Of a stretch of 64,000 nt of DNA, positions 60,305-64,000 are shown piece by piece. The DNA lies in contig NZ_CP036349.1 of assembly GCF_007753265.1 (NCBI RefSeq), positions 5,117,363 to 5,181,362 on the forward strand, given 5' to 3'. The position numbers and the translations under genes are program-made. Under the pieces are notes generated by a model. The model was not told where the DNA came from and did not search any database. It saw only the letters and a list, made by a program, of their open reading frames with translations. Within the stretch, counting starts at the first letter, position 1. Every line of letters begins with the position of its first letter. The stretch is from Botrimarina mediterranea. GTDB lineage: Bacteria; Planctomycetota; Planctomycetia; Pirellulales; Lacipirellulaceae.

Positions 60305-62193
60305 TTGGCGTTTCGGGCGCGGGCGTCGGATGTGCCGCGCCAGACGATCTCGGCGGCGGGGCGGTCGGGGTCGTCGACGTCGCTCTGGATGGCGGCGAGT
60401 TGGAACTCGCTCCAGCGCTGGCCGCCCTGATGACGGGCGAGGACGTTTTGCGGCACGGTCAGCTCGACCTCGTAACCGCCATCGACGCGGCGGGCGGCGC
60501 CCTTCACGCCCTTCATCTGCCGGCGGCTGCCGCGGTTGGCGAACGCGCGGACGGTCGCCTCGCCGTTCTCGTCGGGCGCCGTCACCGAGAACCGGTACGT
60601 GCCGCCGCGCTGCCGGGGGTCAGCCATCCGCTGCGAGTCGGGCCGGGCGTCGAGCAGCCACTGGAGGCGGTCGCCGGCGACGAGCTTCTCGTCCGTCACC
60701 TTCGCCGAGAAGATCAGCCGTTCATCGTCCTGCGCGACGGTGAACGCGAACGAGCCGTCCTTCGGCCCGGTCCAGTCTTGGATCTGGCCGATCAACAGCG
60801 GCTTCTCGGGCGTCTCGTAGGCGGGCTCGGGCCAGGGCTCGATCTCGCCGTCGAGCGTGAAGTCGCCGTCGTAGAACGGGCAGAGGTGGCGGCGGTCGAT
60901 GATCACGGGGATCACCCGCTCGGCCGAGAGCGGCGCCCCGTCGCCCGTCGGCTTGCTGCGGACGATCGCCGTAAACGTGCCGCGTTGCAGCGACTCGAAC
61001 GCGATCGGCTCGTCGAAGCGGATGCGGATGCGTTGCTCGTTGGATGACTTCTTGTCGGCGGCGATCTTGAGGCCGTCGGGCTCAACGGTTAGGCCCCGCA
61101 GTGGCAAGCCATCGATGCGGCCGGTCAACTCCACCGCCTCGGCGAACTCGTTGTCGAGCTTCACCGATAGTTCGCCCTCGGAGAAGCCGGTGTGGTCGTC
61201 GATCAAGATCGGCTCGACCTCGACACGGACCTGCCGCAAGAAAGCGCCGAAGCGCTTCGCGCTCTCCTCGGTCACCACGTCGGCGGGCAGGATGCCGTCG
61301 AGCCGCAGGTTCACCACGTGCGGGCCGTCGGGCTCCATCGTCAGCCACATAACGTGGTCGAACTCGCCGTACTCATTGCCGCGTAGTAGCGACCCGCCGC
61401 CAGTCGTCGCCAGCGCGTAGTACTGCTGCTCGTTGCGTTGGTACTGCGCGTAGTGGTGGACGTGCCCCGCGAAGACCGTGTGCGGCCGATCGACGAGCAT
61501 CGCTTCGACCTTTTTCCAATTGGTCGGGTCCTCGTCGCCATTCGCGATCGCGCGCTCGGCGTAAGTCCACAACGGCTTGTGGAGGAAGACGAGCGTCCAC
61601 CGCGCGTCGGCGTGATCGGCGAGGTCGGTCTTGATGAAGTCGAGTTGCTCTTCGCTGATGTGCTCGGGGCCCGGGTCCTCGCTACACAGCGCCAGGAAGT
61701 GGACGCCGCGGTAGTCGAACGAGTACCACTCGCGCCCGAACTGCTCGCGCCAACGCTTGTGCAGCTGTGGGTTGGTGACGTCGTGATTGCCGGCGACAAA
61801 GAAGAACCGCATCTCCATCTCGTCGATGAAGCCGAGGAACTCCTCCCACATCTCGTCGATCCGCTGGGGGTCCTCGGTGTAACCCTCGATGAGGTCGCCG
61901 ACGGACATCACGAACTCGGGCCGCAGCAGGTTGAGCTTTCGCACCGCGTCCATCCAGATGCCTGGACGGTGTCCGCCGGTGCGGTCGGTCATGATCGCGA
62001 TCTGAAACCGATCCGGATCATTGAGGTGCGGCTTGTCGGACCAAGGCTTAGGCCCTTCGATCGCGGGCAGCACCAGCGCTGAAGGGTACTTCGCCTGCGC
62101 GGCGGCGTCCTCCGCATGGTCGTGGTCGTGCCCTTCATGGGCGACCGCGACCGAGGCCAAGCAACCGAACATCGCCAACAAGAGTTTCTTCAT
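60277..62193 (-). CDS. Secreted metallophosphoesterase with CBM9-like C-terminal domain
   Basis: 638 residues. A signal peptide (1-18) is followed by a His-rich stretch (HEGHDHDHAED) and the calcineurin-like phosphoesterase core: QIAIMTDRTGGHRPG, VMSVGDLIEGY, FFVAGNHDVTN, WTLVFLHKPLW and VFAGHVHHYA, covering the metal ligands D, D, N, H, H. The first motif has DRT where DxH is usual, so one ligand is changed. From about residue 440 (FDGDFTLDGEIEPWPEPA is near it) a carbohydrate-binding family 9-like beta sandwich follows, with FAFTVAQDDERLIFSAKVTD. It is probably periplasmic; the substrate is unknown. Confidence 0.85.
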   Translation of the reverse strand: MKKLLLAMFGCLASVAVAHEGHDHDHAEDAAAQAKYPSALVLPAIEGPKPWSDKPHLNDPDRFQIAIMTDRTGGHRPGIWMDAVRKLNLLRPEFVMSVGDLIEGYTEDPQRIDEMWEEFLGFIDEMEMRFFFVAGNHDVTNPQLHKRWREQFGREWYSFDYRGVHFLALCSEDPGPEHISEEQLDFIKTDLADHADARWTLVFLHKPLWTYAERAIANGDEDPTNWKKVEAMLVDRPHTVFAGHVHHYAQYQRNEQQYYALATTGGGSLLRGNEYGEFDHVMWLTMEPDGPHVVNLRLDGILPADVVTEESAKRFGAFLRQVRVEVEPILIDDHTGFSEGELSVKLDNEFAEAVELTGRIDGLPLRGLTVEPDGLKIAADKKSSNEQRIRIRFDEPIAFESLQRGTFTAIVRSKPTGDGAPLSAERVIPVIIDRRHLCPFYDGDFTLDGEIEPWPEPAYETPEKPLLIGQIQDWTGPKDGSFAFTVAQDDERLIFSAKVTDEKLVAGDRLQWLLDARPDSQRMADPRQRGGTYRFSVTAPDENGEATVRAFANRGSRRQMKGVKGAARRVDGGYEVELTVPQNVLARHQGGQRWSEFQLAAIQSDVDDPDRPAAEIVWRGTSDARARNANYARFERVD

Positions 62194-62244
62194 CCGATGT
62201 CGTTCCGAGGGTTGCTGTCTGTCAGAAGCCGCGCCGCATCAACG

Positions 62245-62330
62245 GTAGGAGGCGTCTCCCGACGCCGATTACGGCCTCTTAGCCGCACACGGAATGGTGC
62301 GCGTAATCGGGGTCTGGAGACCCCTCCCAC
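62245..62330. repeat. Palindrome family A
   Basis: GTAGGAGGCGTCTCCCGACG and GGGTCTGGAGACCCCTCCCA arms, between the phosphoesterase start and the DUF1501 gene end. Confidence 0.88.
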
Positions 62331-62481
62331 AAGGGCGCCTATCGGCGCCGCATCTCAAGCGACAGCGACCCTACGCGACACTCGCCACGTGTGCAACCAT
62401 CGCTGCGCAAGGTCGCGCTAAGACTACGTTAAGAGCAATACACAACTTGATAAACAAGGACTCACGCCAAGGCGCGAATCT

Positions 62482-63954
<1,473 letters not shown>

Positions 63955-63987
63955 GCGTTCCTCCCGTGGCGTACGCCTCGGGGATTT

Positions 63988-64000
63988 GTAGGGTGGGTCG
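63988..64000. repeat. Edge of a GTAGGGTGGGTCG repeat
   Basis: The last 13 bases of the window match the left end of the inverted repeat at 48191-48260; the rest lies outside. Confidence 0.5.

Overview
The window looks like the chromosome of a planctomycete of the order Pirellulales, probably near Lacipirellulaceae; this is inference from gene content. Supporting signs are high GC, secreted proteins ending in a dockerin-like module plus a PEP-CTERM anchor (363-1400, 11673-13211, 58555-59688; PEP-CTERM alone on the serpin at 9995-11509), two DUF1559 prepilin-like proteins, a DUF1501 protein, a sulfatase, a BBP7-like outer-membrane barrel, frequent absence of Shine-Dalgarno sites, and many intergenic palindromes. 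No rRNA, tRNA, CRISPR array, integrase or transposase was seen.

Layout. 1-18.4 kb: mixed housekeeping and envelope genes: a YeiH-like transporter fragment, PEP-CTERM protein, FMN-binding stress protein, DUF3309 peptide, transglutaminase, secreted protein, sulfatase, enolase, serpin, matrixin-like protease, sodium/solute symporter, AspH-like hydroxylase, prepilin-like protein and an SDR enzyme. 18.6-24.4 kb: a minus-strand type VII secretion-like locus of two small helical WXG100-like proteins, one coiled-coil protein and a 1346-residue FtsK/EssC-like ATPase, facing an orphan SUKH (SMI1/KNR4) immunity-type gene. 24.5-28.1 kb: a FAAL-ACP-alpha-oxoamine synthase fusion likely to make an unusual amino lipid. 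28.5-34.9 kb: BBP7-like barrel, TraB/GumN protein, a 32-residue basic peptide, FabZ-like dehydratase, rhomboid protease and trmB.

35.2-44.2 kb: seven consecutive plus-strand genes: a periplasmic substrate-binding/OmpA fusion, a VWA protein, a second membrane-anchored substrate-binding/OmpA fusion, a membrane coiled-coil protein, a PspA/IM30-like protein, a lipoprotein of the NitT/TauT binding-protein type, and a matching ABC permease, with no ATPase in the window that fits it. This and the type VII-like locus are the two best candidates for an undescribed system. 44.3-49.1 kb is a complete MacB/DevBCA-like export system (HlyD adaptor, FtsX-type permease, ATPase) on the minus strand.

49.2-64 kb: a MazG-like protein, second DUF1559 protein, uvrB, a toxin-antitoxin pair with a frameshifted ParE/RelE-type toxin, a homocysteine S-methyltransferase-like protein, a large glycine-rich autotransporter, a GDSL esterase, a DUF1569 protein, a metallophosphoesterase with a CBM9-like tail, and a DUF1501 protein.

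Most gaps between genes carry one of at least six families of inverted repeats. The commonest (about 85 bp, arms beginning GTAGGAGGCGTCTCC) occurs seven times plus a half copy. Some are nested inside others, one supplies a gene's stop codon, and several sit inside apparent operons.
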